Part shown: positions 28,120-36,272 of the stretch, one piece after another
Numbering within the stretch: position 1 is the stretch's first letter
Layout: each line of letters begins with the position of its first letter
DNA from: Alphaproteobacteria bacterium
GTDB taxonomy: Bacteria > Pseudomonadota > Alphaproteobacteria > 16-39-46
Assembly: GCA_018401675.1 (NCBI GenBank)
Contig: JAGYKM010000002.1
Coordinates: 128,871 to 192,870 of the forward strand
DNA length: 64,000 nucleotides
Direction of reading: 5' to 3'
Made by a program: the position numbers and the translations under genes
Notes under the pieces: generated by a model
Seen by the model: the letters and a program-made list of their open reading frames with translations, nothing else
The model's database searches: none
What the model was told of the DNA's origin: nothing

Positions 28120-29087
28120 GGGCATAAGACTTTGTTGGGGTGAAGTTATTCAGACTGACCCTCAAATTTTTGCAGCTTGCTCAGATCTAGTTGATCGTAA
28201 ATACGCTGTATTAAAACAATATCTTCATTGTTTCATCCTGCAGGGTATTGATCACTGTTAAATGGCTTTTCTTTGGGTTAAAGATTTTATTTTCAATATA
28301 TAATCCCCCAGCAGTTGTATGGATTCATCTTTCACTTTGCTTTTCAGGCAGATCCAAAAAGTGATCATCATTTATGATAGGCTTTTTTCATCCAGAATCG
28401 ATAGTATCTGCGCTCTCTCGAAAACGTCCTCTTCTAAATCAAATAAGGCGAGATTGAGATAATCAGATGGGTTTTGCAAGAAATCATGCTTGGTTGATAT
28501 AAAAATCCTTGACGCCCACAAGTAACGAAGGCATCCACATCTTCAAGGCTTCTTCTACGGTGTCGTAGGTTTTATCTTAGGAGAGCAGATCCTTATACTC
28601 AACGGTTTTGCTGAAGCACTTGATTTCAGACAGATTGGGATATAATTTTTCAGATAAGTTGCGTGGAGTCGGCCTTAGTTTTCTTCCCATGCCTAGAATG
28701 GCGATTGTCCTGACTTCTGGGAGCATAAGTCGGCGCAGATTTTGGTAATGGCGAAGGTTCGCAAGAGGCACAAGAACCAATTCAAAATGGCGATGGGTTT
28801 GTTATGTGGGCTCATTTAAAACAATAAACCAGGATTATTTCTGAGTAGCGGCCAGTCCATTTTATCCAGCGCCTTCATTTTTCCTACGCGCAAACAGGAA
28901 GTGCAAAAATTCTATCTTCGATATGGGGAGTTCCTTCAGGTCGCGTTAATTTGGTTTTTTCGGGCTGATGAATGGTCTTATTCATGAAATACTTGAAGGA
29001 ATCTAAAACGGCATTTTCCACCACAGAAAAATTTCTGTTTACTACAGCTTCTATTGCGCTATGAGGCACCATATCAATGCTAGTCAT
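28120..29087 (-). pseudogene. Decayed ornithine-cyclodeaminase/SbnB-like gene
   Basis: Two short open stretches belong to one ruined gene. The N-terminal piece (28884-29087) reads SIDMVPHSAIEAVVNRN and later HIEDRIFALPVC, similar to the substrate-binding start of ornithine cyclodeaminase/mu-crystallin proteins, particularly SbnB. The second (28577-28780) reads VRTIAILGMGR and PNLSEIKCFSKTVE, the Rossmann NAD-binding turn and following strand. Stops and shifts continue down to about 28120. SbnB makes 2,3-diaminopropionate from an amino-acid adduct in siderophore pathways, while related enzymes make proline or reduce imines. Its ATG overlaps the stop of the cupin gene (ATGA), so it was once part of this operon. 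The exact subfamily is uncertain. Confidence 0.55.
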
Positions 29088-30007
29088 GACTTATTCCTTA
29101 GGGAAAATTTATCAAGGGATGTGGAAAAAAAACTGGATATACAAGAGGGGAAGAGAATGGAGAACCATTTGTTCTTCACGTTCCATTGTATAGAGCACAC
29201 GGGATTTGTAAAATTTAGCAACGCAGCTCGAGGAGATAGGCACCAAAAATTGAGCGCTATATTAAGCCCCTTAGAGGAAGCTACGGCGTGCCACCATCCT
29301 GAAGGGATGTAAAGACCCTCCCCCTCTTCAATTCGTGTTTGAAAGTATTGAGCATTATGAATATTCGGCCACTTTTCTAAATTTCCATCAAAAATGTTGA
29401 CGTTACTTATCAAAGTATTCTCATTTTTTTTATTTTTTCTATAAAGCCACTTTGTTTTCTTCGGGGAAATAAGAACAAGATCCTTCGTTCCTTTAATGCA
29501 GACGAGTAAATTATTATCGGGATCAAAATGGAGATTGCTTTTAGTACCTCCGGCTCCCAACCATAAATTTATGGTCCAAAGACGTTTGAGATTCATAAAA
29601 CCTGGCAGTTTAAGGTCTTTTAGAAGTTGAGGCAGCTGAACCTGAGGCCCATTTAAATGAGCGCTAATTCTTGAAATAACCATGTAGAGTTTTTTCAAAC
29701 CCTGGGGGGGGGATCGTTTTAAAGAGAGCTTTAAGTTTTGAATAAAGTCATAGAAAGAAATTTTGTCAATTGCTTTGTAGGAGGTTAGATTTTTATCATC
29801 CAGATCAACACAGTGAACAATGCTTTGCCCAGAAATTTTCTCAAAATAGTCTAAGTCCCATAGCTTAGACGCGGGCCAATGGGTTGCGATATCAGAAATG
29901 ATGAAAGGAATTTTAGCTGACATCATTTTTTCTATAGCGAGGGAGTCGCGAGATCCCACTCTATAGAGATCTCGCAAACAGTTTGATTTTTTTAAATTGT
30001 GAAACAT
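29084..30007 (-). CDS. JmjC/cupin_8-type Fe(II)/2-oxoglutarate oxygenase, second copy
   Basis: A cupin-like hydroxylase of about 307 residues. The metal ligands are HFD in SNLHFDPDNNLL and the distal His in YIPSGWWHAVASS, with LVCIKGTKDLVLISP between them. The N-terminal IPFIISDIATHWPASKLWDLDYF is characteristic of the family. An upstream in-frame ATG at 30079 would overlap panD, but the ATG at 30007 has AGGAG five bases before it and leaves a 34-bp gap after panD, so I prefer it. It is the second gene of the cluster's main operon. Together with the cupin at 15.5 kb it suggests two hydroxylation steps, or one on each of two building blocks. Confidence 0.82.
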   Translation of the reverse strand: MFHNLKKSNCLRDLYRVGSRDSLAIEKMMSAKIPFIISDIATHWPASKLWDLDYFEKISGQSIVHCVDLDDKNLTSYKAIDKISFYDFIQNLKLSLKRSPPQGLKKLYMVISRISAHLNGPQVQLPQLLKDLKLPGFMNLKRLWTINLWLGAGGTKSNLHFDPDNNLLVCIKGTKDLVLISPKKTKWLYRKNKKNENTLISNVNIFDGNLEKWPNIHNAQYFQTRIEEGEGLYIPSGWWHAVASSKGLNIALNFWCLSPRAALLNFTNPVCSIQWNVKNKWFSILFPSCISSFFSTSLDKFSLRNKS

Positions 30008-30041
30008 AGTGTCTCCTGCTGGGCTGTACTTGAACGCTTCT

Positions 30042-30428
30042 TTAAACCGGAGATGGTCCATGATTTTCCCCATGGGCAATGCTATGGATCTTATTTTCGT
30101 CCGTCATAAACAAAACTTTTGGGGAGTGGGTGGAGGCTTCTTCTGGCGTCATGTGGGTGTAACACATTATGATAATGCGATCCCCTGGTGACACGAGTCG
30201 GGCCGCTGCGCCATTGACACAGATGACACCGCTATTCCTATCGCCTTTAATGGCATAGGTTTCGAATCGTTGTCCGTTATCAATATTTACCACGGCAACT
30301 TTTTCATTTACAAGAATCCCGGTCTCTTCTAGAAGAAGCTCGTCAATGGTTATACTCCCAATATAATTGAGATCTGCTTGGGTTATTTTGGCTCTATGGA
30401 TTTTTGCTTTTAACATAGTGAGTAACAT
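30042..30428 (-). CDS. panD: Aspartate 1-decarboxylase (PanD)
   Basis: This pyruvoyl enzyme makes beta-alanine from L-aspartate. The sequence is a close match to Pan[17 protein letters not shown] at the start, the self-cleavage site YIGSITID in which the Gly-Ser bond breaks to form the pyruvoyl group, [10 protein letters not shown], and [13 protein letters not shown]. The length of 128 residues is normal. I chose the ATG at 30428, where GGAG lies seven bases upstream; an earlier non-ATG start at 30473 adds residues not found in the family. In most bacteria panD serves pantothenate synthesis with panB and panC. Here it heads the megasynthase operon, and neither partner is nearby, so it probably supplies beta-alanine to the synthase. 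Confidence 0.92.
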   Translation of the reverse strand: MLLTMLKAKIHRAKITQADLNYIGSITIDELLLEETGILVNEKVAVVNIDNGQRFETYAIKGDRNSGVICVNGAAARLVSPGDRIIIMCYTHMTPEEASTHSPKVLFMTDENKIHSIAHGENHGPSPV

Positions 30429-30693
30429 GATTTGCTCCGTTTTCTCGTGAAGGGTAGCCAAATTGTTTGGCAACGGTCACCAGACATAGGGCACAGGCGC
30501 CATGATCTCCTATCCGGATTAGGTACTGAGAGGGCAAAAAACAATCTAACTAATTGTAAAATAATCAAATTTTAAAAATGAAAATAGGACTCTAAGAACA
30601 AAATACTTTCCAAGACCATTTAAAGGATTTGTTGATACCTATCTGATCCCTGAGCCTTGCGCTTTGCATAGTTCGGTAGAATTTAAAATGTAA
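30429..30693. promoter_or_regulatory. Divergent intergenic region between panD operon and exported protein gene
   Basis: This must carry the promoter of the panD-megasynthase operon (minus) and of the plus-strand gene beginning near 30694. It is AT-rich with several A and T tracts at 30530-30600. I cannot pick a confident -35/-10 pair by eye. Confidence 0.4.
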
Positions 30694-31617
30694 ATGAGAA
30701 AAATAAAAACAGTCTAGGGGGAAAAGCAAAAGAAAAAAATTATAGTATACATGAGTGTGTTGGCGACTGTGGGATGGTGTGGCATAAAGCCTACAGTGCG
30801 TGCTGACGAAACACCTAAGGTATCTAAGCAAGTGGACCGAACGTCTTCCCCAGTTAACACTCATGAACATAAAGATCATGCGAGCCGCTCCCCGGAGGGA
30901 CCGGGTCAAAAAGCTGTCGGGAAATCCTTCGTAGGTGGGGCGATTCATAAGCGGCAACTTAAAGATGCCTACGGTGAAAAAAAGAAGATGATAAAAAAAC
31001 CTGATGCCTATGTATCCGAAACAAAATTAAATAGTGATTTGGTAAAAAAGAAAGAAAAAGAAGGTAAAATTGAGATAATAAGACAAGTGGGTGTAAAAAC
31101 AAAAAAATCCCCTGCATTACAGAAGAAAATAGATGCACTTGGAGAACGGGTTAAGAAAATAGATAGGGCTCTTTTAACTCTTCAAACTTACGTAGGCTTT
31201 CAAAGTCCGAAAGGGCAGGTGGCTTTGCATAATAACGACGAGGAATTTGTATGGACTATTGACGAGAGGGGGGATTTAGAACAGCTAGATTCTTTCCTCA
31301 AAGACGAGGCTTACGCTCCGAAAGAAGCCAAGATTCATCAAGACGAGAAGCTCCAAAAAGATCAGATGCCACCTTCCGATTCCCCTGCGGGCTTCCTTTC
31401 TAAGGCCAGATACAAGCTGCCTGTGTTGCTTAACAAAGTCGGCGGTGAGGGTAAGATAGAATCCTTGAGGGTTTCCGCTTGGAAGGACGCTTTTGATAAG
31501 GGAAATAGCACAAGCTTTGCTGAATTATTGAAGAGAGTGGATAATGGAACACTACTCAATTCACTGGAAAGGATACAGACACTAGATTTCATAATGGCTA
31601 ATCAGAAAAAGATATAG
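30694..31617 (+). CDS. Exported Lys-rich coiled-coil protein, N-terminal part
   Basis: The open frame from ATG 30751 gives 288 residues starting MSVLATVGWCGIKPTVRAD, the hydrophobic core and cleavage region of a signal peptide. In the same frame, the codons upstream (MRKIKTV, then TAG at 30715-30717, then GEKQKKKIIVY) supply the missing basic n-region from an ATG at 30694. An amber codon therefore probably interrupts the true start. The body is rich in Lys, Glu and Asp, with heptad-like stretches such as LQKKIDALGERVKKIDRALLTLQTYV, and it stops at a TAG at 31615. I recognise no family. An exported coiled-coil protein in a host-associated bacterium could be an effector or envelope protein. Confidence 0.5.
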
Positions 31618-32085
31618 GAACAATTCAGGCAACAGAAGAATGAAGCAAGAATCCTTAGTAACACACTTGATAAGTATCGCTTTCATATGCCCAAGAGCAA
31701 AGGAAGGAATAAAGAGGTGTGGGCAGTGGGTGTAAAAAAAATAAACGATAAAGTACACGCGTTACAAACTGCAGTAAAAGAACTAGAAAGTAAGATCACC
31801 GGCCAGGAACAAGAAGTCAGGGGTTTTGGGGCTGGCAGTATTCGTGCCTTTGGAAGGAGAGTCGCATTAAACAGCCAATCACTCAACGCTTTGCTCTCGA
31901 AGGAACGCGAGGAAGTGGAAGAGATAGAGACAATGGCGCATAAGGAGGAGCTGGTAGAGGCAGCGCAGAAGAAAAAGGCGGCGGTGGCGGCGGAGATGGC
32001 GGAAGATACTGAGGAGATGAAGGCGGCGACGGAGGAGGGGGAGCATAATGAGGAACTGGCCCAGAAGGATGCGGAGGGATTGTAG
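31618..32085 (+). pseudogene. C-terminal continuation of the coiled-coil protein after an amber stop
   Basis: The frame continues without shift after the TAG at 31615 (EQFRQQKNEARILSNTLDKY, then the open part from 31687). It gives about 155 more residues of charged coiled coil ending in an Ala/Glu-rich tail. Read through, the whole protein would be near 450 residues. Only one base change is needed to restore it at this site. Confidence 0.55.
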
Positions 32086-32573
32086 ACACGATTTAGAACG
32101 TTGTAAAATGATATGGGAAATCCCTTACGAGGAAGTAAGATTGGGTTCTTTTAAAAAAGTATTCTAATATATGAGCAAACTTATGGAACGAAGAATTTAC
32201 AAACTTTTTCCTAAGCGGCTCGATTTTGATTATGGGTGCCAACTCCGTGAGCGCAGAAGGGGAACATGAGGAATGAACGTTTCTATAAGAACAGATATCC
32301 TTTTGAAATCATCCCCAAGAGAGTAATTTATTACCGAGACCTCCTGTTAACCAGAGTCAAAATAATCGCTCTAGCTATCTACAGAATTCCAAACATAGGG
32401 TGACCCCCAATTTATGAAAAGTCTATTAGGTGTTAAGAGTATGAGAGCGACAAGAAATGACTATCGACAACGTGTCAATTTACCTATACTTGTGAACTGG
32501 GAAAAATCTAAAGGATAGAGTAGGCCTTTTCAAGGGGAGGAGATCTTCACAAGAGAGGCGAATGGAGTGAAAT
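32086..32573. other. Intergenic with a possible signal-peptide remnant
   Basis: Near 32172-32275, MERRIYKL in one frame and FLSGSILIMGANSVSAEG in another together look like the signal peptide of a lost exported protein, broken by one shift. Nothing else is coding. The pfk ribosome site, GGAG, is at 32563-32566. Confidence 0.35.
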
Positions 32574-33716
32574 ATGAAAAAGATCGGGGTGATGACGACT
32601 GGGGGAGATTGTGCCGGGTTAAACGCTGCAATCCGGGCTATTGTCTGTCGTGGGATTCGGGGGTACGGTGCTGAAGTTGTGGGCATTCGGTATGGGGCTG
32701 AAGGTGTTTATCAAAATCCTATGCCTCTAGTCACTTTTGATCTCACCATGGATGGATGGGGAGAGACCCTTTTAAAAAGAGGTGGCACCATCTTGGGTAG
32801 TTCAACCACTCTTGATCCTTTCCGGGTGTTGATGGATAACGGAGAGAGGCAAGATTTATCAGATTTATTTATTAAAAATATTAACTCTTTGGGGTTAGAG
32901 GCGCTGATTGTCATGGGCGGCGACGGCAGCTTAAAGCTACTTTCCGCTTTGAAGGCGAAAGGAGGGCTTAATCTTCTCGCCATTCCTAAAACCATTGATA
33001 ACGATTTAGCAAGAACGGATACCTCTTTGGGCTTCTCGTCAGCGGTAAGAGTGGCTACCGGGGCGGTGGATGATATACGTACCACGGCGCAAAGCCATCG
33101 GCGCGTTCTAGTGTTAGAGGTTATGGGTCGTGATGCGGGTCATATCGCGCTTATGAGTGGCATTGCAGGGGGCGCTGATCTTATTCTTATCCCTGAAATT
33201 CCTTATTCGTGGGACGGTATCTGTAGCAAGATTAAAGAAATTGAATCCCAAAAGGGGAAAGATTTTTATGCCACAGTTGTGGTGGCAGAGTCGGTCAAGA
33301 CTCAAGAAGACGGGGCGACTACGCCTGCTTCTTCGAAAAATAAAGGTCATTATGGTGGCATAGGTTCCTATATTGCCGAACAAATTGAAATACGAACGGG
33401 GCATATTGCAAGGTCCACTGCATTGGGGCATCTCCAAAGAGGGGTGGAAGCGGATTATGAGGATCGATTGCTGGGAACCCTTATGGGATCTTATGCGGTA
33501 GACTTAGTTTTTCAAAAAAAGTTTGGTTGCATGGTTACATGGACCCATGGTCAAGTAGGCCATGTGTCAATCGAAGAAGCCGTTTCGTGTTATAAAGGGG
33601 TGGATACTAAAGGATGCTATGTGCAAGCTGCGCGCGCGGTTGGTATTTCTTTTGGAGATGGTCAAGGTGCCCAAGCTGTGGCACCTTCTCACGGAGATAG
33701 AAAGTCGTATTCATGA
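32574..33716 (+). CDS. pfkA: 6-phosphofructokinase
   Basis: A 380-residue phosphofructokinase that phosphorylates fructose 6-phosphate in glycolysis. Conserved motifs are VMTTGGDCAGLNAAIR (phosphate donor loop), MGGDGSL, the catalytic PKTIDNDL and MGRDAGHIAL. Two positions normally separate ATP- from pyrophosphate-dependent enzymes. Here the first is Gly (GGDGS, ATP-like) while the residue before TIDND is Lys (PKTIDND, as in PPi-type and group III enzymes). The donor is therefore uncertain and the ATP/PPi label should be tested. GGAG lies six bases before the ATG. Together with pyk 2.5 kb downstream it implies a working lower glycolytic branch. Confidence 0.93.
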   Translation: MKKIGVMTTGGDCAGLNAAIRAIVCRGIRGYGAEVVGIRYGAEGVYQNPMPLVTFDLTMDGWGETLLKRGGTILGSSTTLDPFRVLMDNGERQDLSDLFIKNINSLGLEALIVMGGDGSLKLLSALKAKGGLNLLAIPKTIDNDLARTDTSLGFSSAVRVATGAVDDIRTTAQSHRRVLVLEVMGRDAGHIALMSGIAGGADLILIPEIPYSWDGICSKIKEIESQKGKDFYATVVVAESVKTQEDGATTPASSKNKGHYGGIGSYIAEQIEIRTGHIARSTALGHLQRGVEADYEDRLLGTLMGSYAVDLVFQKKFGCMVTWTHGQVGHVSIEEAVSCYKGVDTKGCYVQAARAVGISFGDGQGAQAVAPSHGDRKSYS

Positions 33717-33833
33717 ACATACAAAAAGTGCATGAGGCGAAAGGTGATTTGATGGGGAGAATTGAGTTTTTTAAAAAGACCATGAGAATGGTTCCAAGTG
33801 TGATAGAATAACTAGAAACCACAGGAGGTAACT

Positions 33834-34325
33834 ATGAGGAATACATTTTGCGATCTATCGTTGTCTATTAGAGAAAAAGCTGCCCCTCTTTTGCAGCAAT
33901 CAGTAGCCAATGGTTTAGATTTATACTCCCAGATTAAGCAGGCCCATTGGACGATAAAAGGACCAGCTTTCTTGTTGATCCATGAGTTTTTTGACGATTT
34001 AGGGTCGCAAGTACTAGAATTTGTCGATGTGCTGGCTGAACGTCTTGAGCAAATAGGAGGGACGGTGCAAGGAACCATTCGGGTAGCGGCACGAAGTTCC
34101 ACTTTGGAAGAATACCCATTGGAAAATGTGGATGAGCAAGATCACATTAAGTCCATTTGCAAGGTGTTAAGGGTCTTTAATCATCAATGCCGAGAGAATA
34201 TCCAGATATTTTCAGATATGAAAGATGATGTTACCAGCGAACTCTATACAGATATTGCTTTAGCCTTGGATAAAAAAATGTGGATGCTAGAGTCCCATCT
34301 GAAAACGGAAGATATACCTGGCTAA
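33834..34325 (+). CDS. dps: Dps-like DNA-binding ferritin
   Basis: A 163-residue ferritin-like protein that oxidises Fe(II) with peroxide and stores iron in a dodecameric shell, protecting DNA. The inter-subunit ferroxidase motif is complete: His38 in AHWTIKGP, His50 in LIHEFFDD and the Asp and Glu in FVDVLAERL. The ribosome site AGGAGG sits five to six bases before the ATG, among the strongest in the window. It is convergent with the antiporter gene 16 bp away. The short N-terminus lacks an obvious Lys-rich DNA-binding tail. Confidence 0.9.
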   Translation: MRNTFCDLSLSIREKAAPLLQQSVANGLDLYSQIKQAHWTIKGPAFLLIHEFFDDLGSQVLEFVDVLAERLEQIGGTVQGTIRVAARSSTLEEYPLENVDEQDHIKSICKVLRVFNHQCRENIQIFSDMKDDVTSELYTDIALALDKKMWMLESHLKTEDIPG

Positions 34326-34341
34326 AAACAAAGCGCCACGA

Positions 34342-36093
34342 TTATCCTTGGATCGGCTCATCTGGTTTCTCTAGCATTTGAGAGATATTATTTAGATTGT
34401 GCCCAGTCCATAAGGTATGGCGGATGGTTTCAATGGATTTTGTAATAGCATCTTTCGGAATTCCTGACAGAATGAGTATGGCAGTGGCAAGCTGTAAGCT
34501 TGGTTCGATGAGTTCTGGAACGATGACATACGCTCCAGCTTTTTCGAGCTTTTCAGCATGCTCAATGTCTCTAGCCCGTACAAAAATAGGAATACCCGGG
34601 AAGTTGCGTTTTAACGTCATAACGATCCGCGACAAAGTTCCAGGAGCCCCCATGGTGAGGACAATGGCTTTGGCGCGCTCTGCTCCAACGGCTTGAAATA
34701 TATCAGCGCGTCGGGCATCTCCAAAAAATACGGGCAGTCCAGAGGTTTTGCCTTCACTAACTTGGGCCAAATTCATGTCGATAGCCACGTACGGAATAAG
34801 GTGGTCACTCAAAAGACGAGATATGATTTGTCCCACTCTTCCATGTCCTACGATAATAACGTGATTTTTCACATTGCCCACTTCTTCTTGAATGGCTTTT
34901 CCATCGATTTTAATGTCTGGGGCTTTAAAAAATTTCGCGCAAAATATGCCCAGAAAATCAAGGAACGGAATTAAAGCCATGGAAAGGGTAACCACTAGGT
35001 TTAGAATTTGAGTGGTATGGGCGGAAAATAGTTCAGCATGGTAAGCTTGGGCAAATAAGACGAAAGCAAATTCTCCTCCTGCAGCTAAAAGGAGAGCCAT
35101 CCGAATAGCAGTCAGCCACCCAGTCCTGAAGAAGAGGGCTAGAATAATGAGAATAGCGGCTTTACCTACTAATAAACCGACTATACCTTGCAAGATAAGG
35201 AAGAAATGATTCCCCAAGAGATGAAGGTTTATGCCCATTCCTACGCTCATGAAGAAAAGGCCCAGGAGTAGGCCCCGGAAAGGATGGATGTCGCTTTCAA
35301 CTTGATGGCGATATTCGGTTTCTGCCAAGAGTAAACCAGCTAGGAAAGCGCCCAGCTCCATGGAAAGACCGGCCACTTCTGTTGCGTATCCAATAAGCAA
35401 AATCACGAGCAAGGTAGTGGCCACGAAGAGCTCTGAATTCTTAGTGTTGGCAACGAAGCGATAGAGAGGTCGCACAAAAATACGTCCTAATACCGCTATA
35501 AAGGTAAGCACGAAAAGGGCTTTCATTAAAGCGAGTCCCAAGGAGGCCAAAATCAAGGAAGGCGTTAAGGCGCCTGATCGAGAAGAGAGTACGGGAATAA
35601 GAACCAGGAAAAGAACCACTGCTAGGTCTTGAAAAAGAAGAATGGAGAAAGACACACGCCCATAACGAGCTCCAAAAGCGTCGCTTTCTTTGAGGATTTG
35701 AATGACGACTGCAGTGGAAGAAAGGGCCAGTCCACTGCCGATCAGAATGGCGGTAGAAAGAGAAAGATCTAGTACCAAAGTGCCGAAGAAAATAAAAGAG
35801 AGGGTGGTCAGCAGAACTTGCAGTCCTCCTAAGCCAAAAACAAAAGTTTTTAAGGCAATAATGCGGGCCCAGGAAAGATCAAGTCCTATGGTGAAAAGTA
35901 AGAAGACTACGCCTAGCTCAGCGACTTTTTGGGTTTCGGCAACTTCATCAATAAGCCCTAAGCCAAAGGGGCCAATAAGGAGGCCCGCAAGCAAATATCC
36001 AATAATGGGGCTTTTTAAAAATCGGCGCACCAAGGTGACCACTAGAATGGCGGCTCCCAAAAAGATTAAGATATCATAGAGCGTACTACCCAC
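34342..36093 (-). CDS. Kef/CPA2-type monovalent cation:proton antiporter with TrkA-N domain
   Basis: A 583-residue inner-membrane protein. Residues 1-390 hold about twelve hydrophobic segments with family phrases such as GYLLAGLLIGPFGLGL, LFTIGLDLSW, SGLALSSTAVVIQIL and ELGAFLAGLLLAETEYRHQVE. A cytoplasmic Rossmann domain follows, VIIVGHGRVGQIISRLL, that binds NAD(H) and regulates transport. This is the KefB/KefC architecture, exchanging K+ or Na+ for H+. It has a GTG start with AGAGGA eight bases upstream. Which ion it carries and whether glutathione gates it cannot be told from sequence. Confidence 0.9.
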   Translation of the reverse strand: MGSTLYDILIFLGAAILVVTLVRRFLKSPIIGYLLAGLLIGPFGLGLIDEVAETQKVAELGVVFLLFTIGLDLSWARIIALKTFVFGLGGLQVLLTTLSFIFFGTLVLDLSLSTAILIGSGLALSSTAVVIQILKESDAFGARYGRVSFSILLFQDLAVVLFLVLIPVLSSRSGALTPSLILASLGLALMKALFVLTFIAVLGRIFVRPLYRFVANTKNSELFVATTLLVILLIGYATEVAGLSMELGAFLAGLLLAETEYRHQVESDIHPFRGLLLGLFFMSVGMGINLHLLGNHFFLILQGIVGLLVGKAAILIILALFFRTGWLTAIRMALLLAAGGEFAFVLFAQAYHAELFSAHTTQILNLVVTLSMALIPFLDFLGIFCAKFFKAPDIKIDGKAIQEEVGNVKNHVIIVGHGRVGQIISRLLSDHLIPYVAIDMNLAQVSEGKTSGLPVFFGDARRADIFQAVGAERAKAIVLTMGAPGTLSRIVMTLKRNFPGIPIFVRARDIEHAEKLEKAGAYVIVPELIEPSLQLATAILILSGIPKDAITKSIETIRHTLWTGHNLNNISQMLEKPDEPIQG

Positions 36094-36272
36094 GTAACAG
36101 TCCTCTCAAATAGGAGTTTTTCTCTTTTGTTCTCGAACATACAGAGATTTTACTTACTCTATAGAAGAATGGATTAAAAAAAAAGGAGTCCTGTCTTTTT
36201 TTTAATGGAGAAGCCAGATCGTGGTAGAGTAAGAAGGTTCAGATTTTAAAAAGAGGGGCATTTAAAGAGAAG

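Noticed and set aside
31883-32089. Proline/serine-rich minus-strand ORF
   Set aside because: It is the complement of the Glu/Ala-rich coiled-coil tail and has no independent support.
34397-36079. Plus-strand ORFs of 93-125 codons opposite the Kef-type antiporter
   Set aside because: They are antisense to a clear membrane-protein gene and contain low-complexity, basic translations typical of shadow frames.
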